A stretch of 64,000 nucleotides of DNA from Photobacterium arenosum (GTDB taxonomy: Bacteria > Pseudomonadota > Gammaproteobacteria > Enterobacterales > Vibrionaceae): assembly GCF_014841115.1 (NCBI RefSeq), contig NZ_JACYTP010000001.1, positions 558,001-622,000 on the forward strand, written 5' to 3'. Shown piece by piece: positions 1-9,635 of this stretch (position 1 is the first letter of the stretch; each line of letters begins with the position of its first letter). Position numbers and translations under genes: made by a program. Under the pieces are notes generated by a model, which saw nothing but the letters and a program-made list of their open reading frames with translations, did no database searches and had not been told where the DNA came from.

Positions 1-826
1 GCGTCTGATGCTCACCAATGGCAGGTTTCACAGCAGCAGCGATATAGTGTGCCAGCAGCTCTATGGTGGTATCTGTGCCAATCATTTCCGTCTCACTTTT
101 GGCGATCGCAAGCTCAAACAGCCCCTGCGGCGCGGTATAACGGAAAGCGTAATGGGTGTCATCACCAGCACCTGCGGCGTGCTCGCTCAGATTCAGCTCA
201 GAAATGCTCACCTGATCTTCTTCTGTGCCCAGATAGATATCCGTCCAGCGCTTTGCCCAGTCGGCTTCCAGCTTAGGATCACGCTGGCCATCGACATACA
301 GTTCAATCGGTGAACGATGGCCATGTGCTATGCGCTGACAGTTGCCGTCATGCTTTTTCAGGCCGTGGCTGTAATGATAAAACGCGCCATCAATCTTCTC
401 TGGGCGTAATACCAGCTCAAGACCCTGGACATTGTCCGGCAGCTTACCAGACAGCACCTGATGCAGATGCCGGGTGACTGTCTCTATGGTGATGACGTCA
501 GCATCCACCAGGCAATAAGCCTCTTCCGGACAATGCAAATGGATACTTTTATCGCCACGAAGCAAATCCAGGGTCGCATAGCCCGGCTGAGTCGCGGCCA
601 TCCTGACTGAAGCATGTGCTGTCGGCACCAGCAGGCGGTGATCGACATACTGATCCACCAGCTGTTTAATCTGCTTTTTAACGCGGCTGAAATCCAGCAC
701 CATGCTCATTTCATTCAGCTCGCCAGACATCACCACATCCAGAATCCAGCTTTCTCCCACCATACCTCTGGCCGGGCACAGATAAGAGGCATCAATAACG
801 GTGAGATCTCTGACAAATAGCTTCAC
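1..826 (-). CDS. 6-pyruvoyl-tetrahydropterin synthase-like protein, 3' end cut by window edge
   Basis: The minus-strand frame stays open from a GTG at 826 to the left edge, so the C-terminus is missing. The protein shows two PTPS/QueD-like halves. The first, around residues 45-68, has a DFSRVKKQIK...DHRLLVP segment like the family's helix and DH.NLN motif. The second carries HDGNCQRIAHGHRS at 159-172, which looks like the zinc-binding HGH region. PTPS-family enzymes convert dihydroneopterin triphosphate to 6-pyruvoyl or 6-carboxy pterins; two-domain versions occur in vibrios but their substrate is not settled. The GTG start is chosen because TAAGGACG lies a few bases upstream and a good sigma-70 promoter precedes it. 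There is no ATG near this position in frame. Family is fairly sure, exact reaction is not. Confidence 0.8.
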   Translation of the reverse strand, partial: MKLFVRDLTVIDASYLCPARGMVGESWILDVVMSGELNEMSMVLDFSRVKKQIKQLVDQYVDHRLLVPTAHASVRMAATQPGYATLDLLRGDKSIHLHCPEEAYCLVDADVITIETVTRHLHQVLSGKLPDNVQGLELVLRPEKIDGAFYHYSHGLKKHDGNCQRIAHGHRSPIELYVDGQRDPKLEADWAKRWTDIYLGTEEDQVSISELNLSEHAAGAGDDTHYAFRYTAPQGLFELAIAKSETEMIGTDTTIELLAHYIAAAVKPAIGEHQT

Positions 827-869
827 GCTGACGTCCTTACAGAAATGATTGTCGTTTTCGGAGCTGGGC

Positions 870-897
870 ATTATACGCGCACAGCCAAAGGTGTAAA
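870..897 (-). promoter_or_regulatory. sigma-70 promoter of the pterin synthase-like gene
   Basis: On the minus strand a TTTACA (892-897) is followed after exactly 16 bases by a perfect TATAAT (870-875). Transcription would begin roughly 35-40 bases before the GTG start of the leftward gene. The match is close to consensus and correctly placed. Confidence 0.75.
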
Positions 898-949
898 CCC
901 AAAGCCGCCGGCATCATCAAGCAGATGGCCAGCTGCGTACAAACAATTT

Positions 950-1675
950 TCAGTAGCGGTAGTTCGCCGCCAGAAACAACGAGCTGACACCGCTCTGCTG
1001 AGATTCAAAGTTCACTGTATTGCCCTGATCGTCCTGCCCTTGCCAGTTTTTCAGCTTGCTTGGCAGCACTGTGTGTCTGAAACCGGCTTCGACTGTCATG
1101 TCAGTTGAGACGCGCCATGCCAGGCCGGTTTGCATACCAATCACAAAACCACTGGTTTTATAGTCGCCATGATAACTGGAATCGGAGCTGACACTGGCAT
1201 AACCGAAGTGCAGGCCGACATACGGTGAAAAGTCTTTGTTATACAAGAAAAAATAATCTGTGCCGAGCAAGTTCAGATTGGCAATATTGTCATATTTCAG
1301 CCCTGATGACGGAAACTGACTTTCCGCTACATGTCGTTCAAAACTGTAGTAAAGCCGGCTGCGACCTTCGGGTGTGTAGTAGCCAATATCCACGCCCCAG
1401 AAGCCATTGGCATCAGCGTCATCAGAGGATGACGACACGCCGGCTATCGTTGCTGTATCTGTTAACCCCATCAGGCTGACACCGCCTCGTAAGCCGAAGA
1501 AATAACGGCTGGCTTCTTTGTCTGCTTCCTGATCGGCCTCTTGGCCCGATGGCAGATCCGCTACGGCCTTGGCGGCAGTCGGTTGCGGAGTTGCCGCTAT
1601 GGAGCCGGCACTGGTAAGACACCCAAATAACAAAACAGAAGAAAAAGGTAAAAAGGAAAAGGTTCGAAACTGCAA
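950..1675 (-). CDS. outer-membrane beta-barrel protein, function unknown
   Basis: This is a protein of about 241 residues with an N-terminal signal peptide (hydrophobic run then a small-residue site near SAGSIAA), a short polar linker rich in A, E and D, and alternating aromatic strands ending in an aromatic residue (AANYRY), the usual C-terminal signature of outer-membrane barrels. It resembles OmpW/OmpA-barrel-like proteins in texture but I cannot name a family. The open frame extends up to 1795, but that extension reads as non-signal sequence. A TTG at 1675 sits right after GGGAGG with 5 bases spacing and gives a clean signal peptide, so I place the start there. If 1795 is used the product is 281 residues. 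A cysteine (LLFGC) in the hydrophobic stretch could suggest a lipoprotein, but it is poorly placed. Confidence 0.65.
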   Translation of the reverse strand: MQFRTFSFLPFSSVLLFGCLTSAGSIAATPQPTAAKAVADLPSGQEADQEADKEASRYFFGLRGGVSLMGLTDTATIAGVSSSSDDADANGFWGVDIGYYTPEGRSRLYYSFERHVAESQFPSSGLKYDNIANLNLLGTDYFFLYNKDFSPYVGLHFGYASVSSDSSYHGDYKTSGFVIGMQTGLAWRVSTDMTVEAGFRHTVLPSKLKNWQGQDDQGNTVNFESQQSGVSSLFLAANYRY

Positions 1676-1808
1676 AGCTGCCTCCCTGTTTAAACAGCCA
1701 TAATGGGGACTTCCCCCGAGCATGAATACTGCTGCATCATAGCAACTCCCTGCTTTGCAGACGAGCGAAATCCCAGCAAAAACAGCAACAAACACTAAGC
1801 GTTTATTT

Positions 1809-2189
1809 TCACTCTTCCCTTAACCAGGCTAATGCGTCAAACGGTGTATCGAAACATTTCACTTCACCCGAGATAAACCAAGTGCCAATTTTGGCCACTA
1901 TGTCCATCCAGCGCTGGTTGCCATAAATGGCGATCCGGTGAAACTTTTTACCGTGTTTCAGGCCAAGTTTGAGATCATCCCATGCCGCCTGCAATTCCCA
2001 GCCTTCAAACTCTGAACCATCAAAATAGACATTAACCTTAGGATTCGCGACACCTTCAAGGGCATCGTCGATCAGTGGGGTGATCCTTTCATAATCCTGA
2101 TGAGTGAGCTTACCGACAGCTTTCAGTTCCATAAAAAAGTTATCGCCATCTCTGTCCACCTCAAACAATAATCCGTGAGTCGTATTCAT
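1809..2189 (-). CDS. SpoIIAA-like (STAS-fold) protein
   Basis: This 126-residue protein matches the SpoIIAA-like family (PF11964), which adopts a STAS-like fold. Diagnostic stretches are the N-terminal GDNFFMELKAVGKLTHQDYE, the central VNVYFDGSEFEGW, the HRIAIYGNQRWMD segment and the ending CFDTPFDALAWL. Members are small cytosolic proteins of unknown biochemical role; unlike true anti-sigma antagonists they lack a defined phosphorylatable serine context. It is a single gene read leftward, starting at ATG 2189 with an AGGCCCT-type weak ribosome site. Family assignment is from recognition of the pattern, and no neighbour suggests a specific pathway. Confidence 0.8.
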   Translation of the reverse strand: MNTTHGLLFEVDRDGDNFFMELKAVGKLTHQDYERITPLIDDALEGVANPKVNVYFDGSEFEGWELQAAWDDLKLGLKHGKKFHRIAIYGNQRWMDIVAKIGTWFISGEVKCFDTPFDALAWLREE

Positions 2190-2343
2190 AGGGCCTCCGT
2201 TTGTCGTTAATGAATAAACAACTGGCTTAGGGTTAAGGATATTCTGGATAAGTGTAGCTGTAACAAGGGAAAACAGGAGATTATGACCAACAGGGAAAAT
2301 GCAAACACCGGGCTGATTACCCGGTGCTTGATATTGATGAGGA

Positions 2344-3897
2344 TTAAGCAGTTTTTGCGGCCTGCCGCACTTCGGCCCTCAGATCTTTCTTGAGGATTTT
2401 CCCGGTCGCATTCATTGGCAGTGCCTGACGAACCTCGACCATGCGCGGGTATTTATAAGCGGCAAGCTGTTCTTTACCCCAGGCTTTCAACGCTTCTTCG
2501 GTGACCTGCGCGCCTTCTTTCAGTACCACAAAGGCTTTCACTTCTTCGCCATACTGATCACAGGGCACACCGACGACGGCTACCATAGCCACGTCAGAGT
2601 GCGTCATGAACACTTCTTCAATTTCACGCGGATACACGTTAAAGCCACCCCGGATAATCAGATCCTTGACCCGGTCGACAATGAACAGATTGCCCTTTTC
2701 ATCAAAACGCCCGACATCGCCCGTGTAGAACCAGCCATTGCGCAGGGCTTTCTCATTCTCTTCCGCCCGGTTGAGATAGCCTTTCATGATGTTATGACCA
2801 CGTATGATGATTTCGCCCGGTTCACCCTGCGGCAGTGGCTGGCCATTGTCATCAACCACACGCACCTCAACGCCCTGAATCGGTTGTCCGACTGAACCCG
2901 GAATCCGGGGCATGTCCAGATGGTTGAAACTGGCGATAGGGCTGGTTTCCGACAGACCGTAACCTTCAAGAATCGGGACGTTGAATTTCTCTTCAAAGTT
3001 ACGCAGCACTTCTACCGGCAACGACGCACCGCCACTAACACCGATACGCAGCGAAGACACATCGTTGTCTGCTTTGCACAGGTTCATTCCGATATACATA
3101 GTCGGTACGCCGGCAAATAGGGTGACTTTGTGTTTTTCAATCAGCCCTTTCACCAGCGCTGGGTCAAAACGGGGCACCATCACCATGGTACAACCCAGGC
3201 TGACGGGGGCATTCATATTGACTGTCTGGCCGAAAGTATGGAATAGCGGCAGAGTCAGCAAGTGTACGTCGTCGCCGCGCATTTCCATCAGATTCTGCGC
3301 CACCAGAGCGTTAGTGTACTGATTGCTGTGCGTCAGCTCCGCCCCTTTGGGTTTACCCGTGGTACCTGAGGTATAAAGAACCACCGCCGTATCATCCGCT
3401 TCACGGGGCGTATAATCACACACAGGTGACTGATCTTTCATGAAGGATGTCAGAGTCGGCAGCCCCTGGTAATCCATCGCAGACTGATCGGCCGTCATCA
3501 CTACCATGTGCTCGCAGCTATCGACCTGATTAAAGGCTGCCACACCGGCCTGCGCCATTGGCAGTCCTTCCACGCCTTCAAAACAGAAGTAGAACTTCGC
3601 CGCTGAATCTTCCAGATGGAATGTAATTTCGCGCTCACGTAACAGTACGTTGAGCGGCACAGTGACTGCGCCTGCTTTTTGAATGCCGTAATACACCAGC
3701 GGGAAGAACGGCAGATTGGGACAGCTCAGTGCAACCCGATCACCTGGCTGTATGCCCTTGGCCTTCAAGCCATTGGCGATCTGGCTGGCAATGGCATTGA
3801 ACTGAGCATAAGTGATCTGAGTGTCACCAAAAATAATAGCGACTTTGTCAGGCTTGGACACAGCATTACGCTGTAAGGCAGCGGCAAGGTTCAACAT
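2344..3897 (-). CDS. long-chain-fatty-acid--CoA ligase / AMP-forming acyl-CoA synthetase
   Basis: This is an adenylate-forming enzyme of about 517 residues that activates a carboxylic acid with ATP and CoA. The AMP-binding P-loop YTSGTTGKPKG lies at residues 175-185. A GYGLSETSP motif, a YTGDVGRFDEKG motif and a DRVKDLIIRGGFNVYP hinge follow in the expected order. The C-terminal PMNATGKILKKDLR carries the lysine that is acetylated in this superfamily. Length and order fit class I medium/long-chain acyl-CoA ligases; which acid is used cannot be read from the sequence. The ATG at 3897 is preferred over the in-frame codon 30 bases upstream because AAGGAAAA precedes it and the protein then begins MLNLAAAL, as is usual for the family. 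It appears monocistronic. Confidence 0.88.
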   Translation of the reverse strand: MLNLAAALQRNAVSKPDKVAIIFGDTQITYAQFNAIASQIANGLKAKGIQPGDRVALSCPNLPFFPLVYYGIQKAGAVTVPLNVLLREREITFHLEDSAAKFYFCFEGVEGLPMAQAGVAAFNQVDSCEHMVVMTADQSAMDYQGLPTLTSFMKDQSPVCDYTPREADDTAVVLYTSGTTGKPKGAELTHSNQYTNALVAQNLMEMRGDDVHLLTLPLFHTFGQTVNMNAPVSLGCTMVMVPRFDPALVKGLIEKHKVTLFAGVPTMYIGMNLCKADNDVSSLRIGVSGGASLPVEVLRNFEEKFNVPILEGYGLSETSPIASFNHLDMPRIPGSVGQPIQGVEVRVVDDNGQPLPQGEPGEIIIRGHNIMKGYLNRAEENEKALRNGWFYTGDVGRFDEKGNLFIVDRVKDLIIRGGFNVYPREIEEVFMTHSDVAMVAVVGVPCDQYGEEVKAFVVLKEGAQVTEEALKAWGKEQLAAYKYPRMVEVRQALPMNATGKILKKDLRAEVRQAAKTA

Positions 3898-4044
3898 GGT
3901 GTTTTCCTTGTGTTGAGTTCTACACAACGTTTTATAAAGACAAGCTCCCTGCCTGTCTTCTCATTTGAACCATAGAATTAAACGTACGTTTGACCTGAGT
4001 CAACAACGCGGCGTCTCTGTGTTAAAAATATGTGAAGCACCCGA

Positions 4045-6063
4045 CTATGACTCATTATTGCCAGGTCTTGCTGTTGCTTTTTCACCCGCGCCTGAATGCC
4101 GTTTCTGTTCCTGCCGGGTCGGAGGAAACCCGATGGACTGCCCTTCAGCGGTCAGAATCGCAATGCGCTCAGGCTGGCCGTCATCCTTCAGCCACAACTC
4201 GCCAATACAGCTGCTGTTGACTAAGCGGCCATGTCCCGGGGTGTCCGGATCCCGCTTGTAAATCTTCATGCGTTTACGTTTGGTAAACCAGTTGAGCGGG
4301 GAATGCGGACTGTACAACAGCCTGTCCATTCGCTCACAAACCCGTAACAACTTTTCCGGGAAGGTATTTTTAATCCCGCTGGCGGTGATCTGATAAATGT
4401 TCGGACTGTTGCGGCGAAAACGCAGCTGAACATCGTAGGCAAACGAGTAATGTACATCGCCGGAAATGATCACGAAATGGGTCGGTGTTTTGGTATGGGT
4501 AAATATGCTCAGCAAAGTATTGGCGGCCCCTGGATGGGCCATCCAGTTCTCTGCATCCACCACCAGAGGTTTACCGAGTAATGTCATGATGCGCTGCAAG
4601 GTTTCTATGAACTTCACGCCGAAGATGGGCGCGGGTGACACTATGATCACCGCTGGTTCATGAATCAGCGCCTGTTGCATCTCTGTCAGGGCTTCCCAGT
4701 CCATCAGACCGGACGGTTTATTCATTTTCGATTCTGAATGCCAGCGCCGGGTTCGGGTATCCAGCACCAGCATCTTGGGTTTTGTCTCTACCTGATAGTG
4801 CCAGTGCTCGAAATCATACAGGTGATCTATCATGGCATCATGAGAGGCAGTATCCGGCGCTGAGAAATAGGTGCGGGCCATCGCCATAAAAGTGTCGTCA
4901 AACTGTTCAGGATCATTGCCCCAGCCCTGGCAGAGCCAGTATCCGAACAGGCTGTTGCCGATAATGCGCTTTGAAAAGGCATGCTGGTATGCCGCCTGTT
5001 CCCAGCCGACAGTCAGGTTCCAGTCGTCAGTAACATCGTGATCGTCAAAGATCATATAAGTGGGAATATGGGCCACCAGGCGCTGCACCTTAACCAGCCC
5101 GCTGATGAATTCCTCAATTTCCGTTTTTTCCTGTTGCCACAACTGCTGCCATTTGTCCGCCAGCACTTGTTCACCACACTGAAACCCCTGTTTCTCAAGG
5201 CGGTCAGTCTCCACCAGCTGCCAGACATTCGGCGACCAGACCAGCAGGTACATCGCCAGAAATTCACTCAGGCCAATCAGGTGGTTTTCACACTCATTGG
5301 CCGTGAAAACCGGGCGTTGTTTGGCCGGCAGCCAGCGCAGCATACGGGTGTCTGACAGCCAGTTGCCAGTCGGCTCGTACACAGGCAGAACCTGATCCCG
5401 GCCATAGAGCTGGTGATGACTGGCGCGTAGCGCCGATAACGAAGCATAAGGGGCATCGGTGAAGGTTTCATCGGGTAATCCGAGCAGGTCGATCACCTGA
5501 CTGATCGCATCTAACGTCGGCCCGGCAACATGATCGGCATAGATCTGATCGCCACTCATCATCAGTAATGCCGGACGTTCACCCAGCGGCAGTGTTGCCA
5601 CTTTCTCATCTGCCGCTACCAGGCTGTCTTTACCGGGAAAATGCGGATTACGACAAGAGCCATGCTGAATATAGTCAGCACGGGATTTAATAGTCAGCGT
5701 CAGCCGCTCCTCGCCCGGATAAAGCAGCTCAGGTAACAGAGCAGCCAACGCCCCCTTTTGGGTGTCTATGTCGTAGGCCAGCTCGGTATCCAGCGGAAAA
5801 TCGCCCGAGAATTGTGCCATTACCACCCAGGCCGACTGCCCTATCCGGATCTGCTGTTCGCGGGTAAAGTCTGCCTGAAAGAAAGGCGATGCTTCTTTGC
5901 CCTGAAAAAGCAGAAACTGGCCTTCCAGCGGGGCGGATGTCACCATCCACAGCGTAATGACCCTGGCATTACAGCGGCGCAAAACCGGCCCTGTCAGAAA
6001 TAAAGGCAGCTCATGTGAGCGAGTAGTGTTGTGCGTGTTATTGTCGGGGCTGTTAGCTGTCAT
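4045..6063 (-). CDS. PhoD-like metallophosphatase family protein
   Basis: This 672-residue protein has the metal-binding signatures of the PhoD-like phosphatase superfamily: HGSCRNPH at 134-141, MMSGDQIYADH at 168-178, IFDDHDVTDDWN at 338-349 and a later SGDVHYSFAYDV. These residues coordinate metals in PhoD-type phosphodiesterases and phosphatases. No signal peptide or twin-arginine motif is visible at the N-terminus, so unlike classical secreted PhoD it is likely cytoplasmic. It is longer than Bacillus PhoD and closer to the PhoD-like group found in gammaproteobacteria. The C-terminus is charged and low-complexity. It lies alone between the acyl-CoA ligase and a divergent regulator; substrate unknown. 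Confidence 0.82.
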   Translation of the reverse strand: MTANSPDNNTHNTTRSHELPLFLTGPVLRRCNARVITLWMVTSAPLEGQFLLFQGKEASPFFQADFTREQQIRIGQSAWVVMAQFSGDFPLDTELAYDIDTQKGALAALLPELLYPGEERLTLTIKSRADYIQHGSCRNPHFPGKDSLVAADEKVATLPLGERPALLMMSGDQIYADHVAGPTLDAISQVIDLLGLPDETFTDAPYASLSALRASHHQLYGRDQVLPVYEPTGNWLSDTRMLRWLPAKQRPVFTANECENHLIGLSEFLAMYLLVWSPNVWQLVETDRLEKQGFQCGEQVLADKWQQLWQQEKTEIEEFISGLVKVQRLVAHIPTYMIFDDHDVTDDWNLTVGWEQAAYQHAFSKRIIGNSLFGYWLCQGWGNDPEQFDDTFMAMARTYFSAPDTASHDAMIDHLYDFEHWHYQVETKPKMLVLDTRTRRWHSESKMNKPSGLMDWEALTEMQQALIHEPAVIIVSPAPIFGVKFIETLQRIMTLLGKPLVVDAENWMAHPGAANTLLSIFTHTKTPTHFVIISGDVHYSFAYDVQLRFRRNSPNIYQITASGIKNTFPEKLLRVCERMDRLLYSPHSPLNWFTKRKRMKIYKRDPDTPGHGRLVNSSCIGELWLKDDGQPERIAILTAEGQSIGFPPTRQEQKRHSGAGEKATARPGNNES

Positions 6064-6353
6064 TTATCCGTGTCACCTGTTACCTGCAATGTCACTCTGT
6101 CTATCCGAAATCACCTGATACAAGCTCAGGCGGAACGGATATATTGATGAATTCATTCTACTTCGTACACCTTCGGCTGTTGCCAATAGAATGTCAAAGG
6201 TCAATTCTCATCGACACTGATACCCTGACGGTCAGCACTGTGACGCTGCGCCCTATTTGGGCAGTAAAGACGATCTGCTCAACTACCGGGCAAAGTGCTT
6301 CAGTGTTACTATCTGTGACCATTATGGAATGACAAAGACACTGAACCGTCGTA

Positions 6354-7271
6354 ATGAACACACCAGCCAGCCCAAGTCATACACCCAAGCCGCATCATTT
6401 CACGCGTATTCAACGGGTACTGGATTACATCCACACCCATTTGGATCAGCCGTTGAGTGTGGTGGAACTGGCGGAGCAAAGTTGCTGGTCGCGCTGGCAG
6501 CTTCAGCGGGTGTTTAACAGCGAAACCGGGCTGACACTGGCGCAGTATGTGCGCGAGCTGAAACTCAGCCGGGCTGCGGAACAACTATTATCAGGCAATG
6601 ACAGAATTCTCGACATCGCGCTCTCCTGCGGCTTTAACTCCGAAATCAGTTTTATCCGCGCTTTCCGGCAAATGTTCGGCTGCGCGCCCGGCAGCTATAA
6701 AAAACGCGGGCTGCTGACAGGCCTCAGAACCCCTTTGCAATCGACCAGGCCGGTAACTTTAGCCCCTGAGATCTCACAGCGTCTGTTACAAATCCGTCTT
6801 GAGCGCCGCCCAGCCTTTCAGCTCTGCGGCGTGAGCGGAAAAATTCATGGCCTGTTCGCCGATAACCCCGATTACCCGAAGACAGTGCCCGCGATCTGGC
6901 ACCAGTTTCATCAGCAAGTTACCGGGACAGGCACCATCAGCCAGATAGGTGTGATTGATACCCAGAGCCAGTCGGGTGACGCATTGATTTACTGGGCTGG
7001 CATACCATCGGAACAGGCGTCTGATGCGGTGCTACATACTGCGGCTGAGACTCAATGCCTGAATGTCCCCGAGCAGCTTTACGCCGTGATTCCCTACTCC
7101 GGGCCTATCCATCAGCTGGATAAAGTGCTCCATTGGTTCATCGCCGCCTGGTTGCCTGAGTCCAGTTTCAAAGGCATAGATGGCTATGAGCTGGAGATTT
7201 ATCCGCCGCAATTTGATGTCGCCAACCCAGCTCACCGCATGGAGTACTGGATGCCGGTTGAGCCTGCCTGA
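6354..7271 (+). CDS. AraC-family transcriptional regulator with GyrI-like effector domain
   Basis: This is a 305-residue two-domain regulator. Residues about 20-115 hold the double helix-turn-helix AraC/XylS DNA-binding domain (SVVELAEQSCWSRWQLQRVF, then ILDIALSCGFNSEISFIRAF ending FGCAPGSYKK). Residues about 145-305 look like a GyrI/Rob C-terminal-type ligand-binding domain ending in the typical YELEIYPPQFD...MEYWMPV. The order, DNA-binding domain first, is that of Rob and SoxS/Rob-like regulators, which bind hydrophobic small molecules. It stands 116 bases before the TonB receptor and in the same direction, so it could regulate that gene, but the receptor has its own Fur box. The start has no strong ribosome site. 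Confidence 0.85.
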   Translation: MNTPASPSHTPKPHHFTRIQRVLDYIHTHLDQPLSVVELAEQSCWSRWQLQRVFNSETGLTLAQYVRELKLSRAAEQLLSGNDRILDIALSCGFNSEISFIRAFRQMFGCAPGSYKKRGLLTGLRTPLQSTRPVTLAPEISQRLLQIRLERRPAFQLCGVSGKIHGLFADNPDYPKTVPAIWHQFHQQVTGTGTISQIGVIDTQSQSGDALIYWAGIPSEQASDAVLHTAAETQCLNVPEQLYAVIPYSGPIHQLDKVLHWFIAAWLPESSFKGIDGYELEIYPPQFDVANPAHRMEYWMPVEPA

Positions 7272-7335
7272 AAAATCACGACCACAAATCTCAAGATGCA
7301 CCAAATTGTTAATTTTCCTGCCGCAAGTTCCTTAG

Positions 7336-7360
7336 AATGCAATTGATAACAATTAGCATT
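7336..7360 (+). promoter_or_regulatory. Fur box upstream of the TonB receptor
   Basis: A 25-bp interrupted inverted repeat has arms AATGC-AATTG and CAATTAGCATT around ATAA. It fits the 7-1-7 arrangement of the Fur consensus built on TGATAAT repeats, and lies 28 bases ahead of the receptor ATG. Iron-dependent repression by Fur is inferred from this match and the downstream siderophore receptor. Confidence 0.75.
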
Positions 7361-7387
7361 CACATATTGCAGCAGAGGTTTATTTTG

Positions 7388-9511
7388 ATGTATCGCACTT
7401 TCGCTCCTTCCTGGCTGGCTATTTCCATTGCCTCATCCTTCAGCGTATCGGCTGTCGCCCAGACAGACACCCAGACAACCCACGTAGATGACACCATCAC
7501 GGTGTTAGGTGAGACCTATCGCAACACCGCCACCAAAACCGCACTGACCGCCGAAGAAACCCCGCAGGCTATCTCGGTTATCGACCGCGAGACGCTCGAT
7601 CTGCGCGGTGCCAGCTCGGTGAGCGAAGCCTTACGCTATGTGTCTGGGGTCAATACCGAACTGCGCGGCGGGGCGGTCACCCGACTGGATCTGTTCAATA
7701 TCCGGGGCTTCATCAACTATCAGAATTTCTACGACGGTCTGCAGTTGCCCTACCTCAGTGGCTGGAACCTGCAAGGCCAGGTGGATGCCTTTGCCGTGGA
7801 GCAAGTGGAAGTATTTAAAGGCCCGACCTCTGTGCTGTACGGCAATATCCCGCCGGGTGGCATGGTTAACCTGATCGCAAAAACACCACAGAAAACCCGG
7901 CAAACGGATATCGAAATCAACACAGGTACCAACAATCTGATGCAAGCCAATATTGATACCACGGGCCAGTTGGAGAACAGCGATGTCAGCTATCGCCTCA
8001 TCGCTCTGGCGCGGCAAAGGGACAGTCAGGCAAATACTGCCGAAGATGAGCGCTATATGATAGCCCCTTCCATTGACTGGCAGGCTTCTGATGACACCCT
8101 GATCAACCTCAACCTGTATTATCAGAACGACCCGAGCGCAGGCATTTACACCACAGTGCCGGCAAAGGGTTCTGTGCTGCCTAACCCGGAAGGCAAGTTA
8201 TCTCCTGACACTTTCACGGGCGATAAAAACTGGAATGATTTCGAACGTGAAGTACTGATGCTCGGCTACAAAGTGCTGCATGATTTTAATGACGACTGGA
8301 CGTTACTGCATAACCTGAGATACAGCGACGCCAGCCTGCATCAGACAAACACCTACAATGGTGCCTTAGCCGCAGATAACCGGACACTCAGCCGTAATGC
8401 CTATCAGACCGATGAGGAGTTAGGATTCCTGACCATGGACAACCAGCTCACAGGCAAACTCCATTGGGGGGCTGCCGAGCATAATGTCCTGATGGGCCTG
8501 GACTACCAGTACATGGACTCTTCTGTGGTGTATCAGGACACCCTGGATTTCAGCGTGCCGAGCATTGATATGTTCAACCCGGACAACGATCAGATTGACC
8601 CCAACAATCCTGGCTTTAACTACAGAGCCAAGCACAATATCAATACCTCTCAGCTGGGTGTGTATCTGCAGGATCAGATCCGCTGGAATAAGCTTATTTT
8701 ACTGGCAGGCGGGCGGTATGATCATTACGAACTTGACCAGAAAACCGACGGTGTAATATCCGGCGATATTGAGCAAGACAGCTTCTCCGGCCGAATCGGC
8801 GCGCTCTATAATCTGGCCTACGGTTTTGCCCCCTATATCAGCTATTCGGAAAGCTTTGAGCCAGTAGCCGGACAGGACAGATTCGGCAAAGTGTTCGAGC
8901 CTTCTGAAGGCCAGCAATGGGAAGCCGGGGTAAAATACCAGTCTGCCGATAGAACCCAGTCCGCCAGTCTGGCGGCCTACCAGTTGACCAAACAAAATGT
9001 AGTGACCCGAGACCCCAATGGCAGTGCCTATGACAAGATCCAAACGGGCGAAGTCCGCACCCGTGGGCTGGAGTTTGAAAGCTTCTGGCTGCTGAATGAC
9101 AATCTGGATATTGCGCTGAACTACACCTATACCGATGCGGAAGTAACGCAGGACAATACCGGCATCGAAGGAAAAACCCCGGTGTGGATCCCCGAGCAAA
9201 TGGCATCACTGTGGGCTAACTATTACATCTACAACGGCCTGTTAAGCGGTACTGTACTGGGTGCTGGTGTGCGTTATGTCGGCGAGTCTGAAATCGATGC
9301 GCAAAACACCGCCAAAGTCCCTGACTACACCTTGTTTGATCTGTCTGCCCGCTATGATTTAGGCGAGTTAAGCGCCAGCCTGAACAACGTGAGCGCCACC
9401 GTCAGTGCCTCAAACCTGTTCGACAAGGAATACTACACCTGTTTCGATCAGAACAACTGCTGGTTGGGTACCGAGCGCTCGGTTGAAGCCAAAGTCGCAT
9501 TCAGTTTCTGA
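7388..9511 (+). CDS. TonB-dependent siderophore receptor (hydroxamate/FhuA-like)
   Basis: This 707-residue outer-membrane receptor imports ferric siderophores using TonB energy. After a signal peptide ending near SVSAVAQ comes the TonB-box region (DTITVLG) and the plug domain with TPQAISVIDRE, VSEALRYVSGVN and the GPTSVLYGNIPPGGMVNLI block. A 22-strand barrel follows, with several YxxxD strand patterns, ending in an aromatic phenylalanine (KVAFSF). The final region contains CFDQNNCWLGTERSV, a cysteine pair characteristic of FhuA/FoxA-type hydroxamate receptors; the ligand is therefore inferred to be a ferrichrome- or ferrioxamine-like siderophore. The ATG at 7388 gives a proper signal peptide and AGAGG lies upstream; an earlier in-frame start at 7337 would overlap the Fur box and is rejected. 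No siderophore synthesis or ABC importer genes are adjacent. Confidence 0.9.
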   Translation: MYRTFAPSWLAISIASSFSVSAVAQTDTQTTHVDDTITVLGETYRNTATKTALTAEETPQAISVIDRETLDLRGASSVSEALRYVSGVNTELRGGAVTRLDLFNIRGFINYQNFYDGLQLPYLSGWNLQGQVDAFAVEQVEVFKGPTSVLYGNIPPGGMVNLIAKTPQKTRQTDIEINTGTNNLMQANIDTTGQLENSDVSYRLIALARQRDSQANTAEDERYMIAPSIDWQASDDTLINLNLYYQNDPSAGIYTTVPAKGSVLPNPEGKLSPDTFTGDKNWNDFEREVLMLGYKVLHDFNDDWTLLHNLRYSDASLHQTNTYNGALAADNRTLSRNAYQTDEELGFLTMDNQLTGKLHWGAAEHNVLMGLDYQYMDSSVVYQDTLDFSVPSIDMFNPDNDQIDPNNPGFNYRAKHNINTSQLGVYLQDQIRWNKLILLAGGRYDHYELDQKTDGVISGDIEQDSFSGRIGALYNLAYGFAPYISYSESFEPVAGQDRFGKVFEPSEGQQWEAGVKYQSADRTQSASLAAYQLTKQNVVTRDPNGSAYDKIQTGEVRTRGLEFESFWLLNDNLDIALNYTYTDAEVTQDNTGIEGKTPVWIPEQMASLWANYYIYNGLLSGTVLGAGVRYVGESEIDAQNTAKVPDYTLFDLSARYDLGELSASLNNVSATVSASNLFDKEYYTCFDQNNCWLGTERSVEAKVAFSF

Positions 9512-9566
9512 TAGTCACTCTTTGCTGCTGGCCTGAATTCTGACTCCAGAGACCAGAAAAAGCAAA

Positions 9567-9592
9567 GCCGCACGGTTCCAAGAACGTGCGGC
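9567..9592. terminator. bidirectional rho-independent terminator
   Basis: The stem GCCGCACG/CGTGCGGC (8 bp, extended by TTC/GAA after one mismatch) is followed by TTTTT on the plus strand, with A-rich sequence on the other side. It sits between the convergent TonB receptor and tctA and can end both. Confidence 0.88.
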
Positions 9593-9635
9593 TTTTTCTT
9601 CACTCTATTTATCCGGTCATCTGTCCGGCTTCAGC

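Noticed and set aside
6257..6353. Start of a TetR-like regulator (a GSKDDLL sequence in the gap before the AraC gene)
   Set aside because: It is a short frame with no other TetR motif or ribosome site, and overlaps the AraC gene in another frame. Probably chance.
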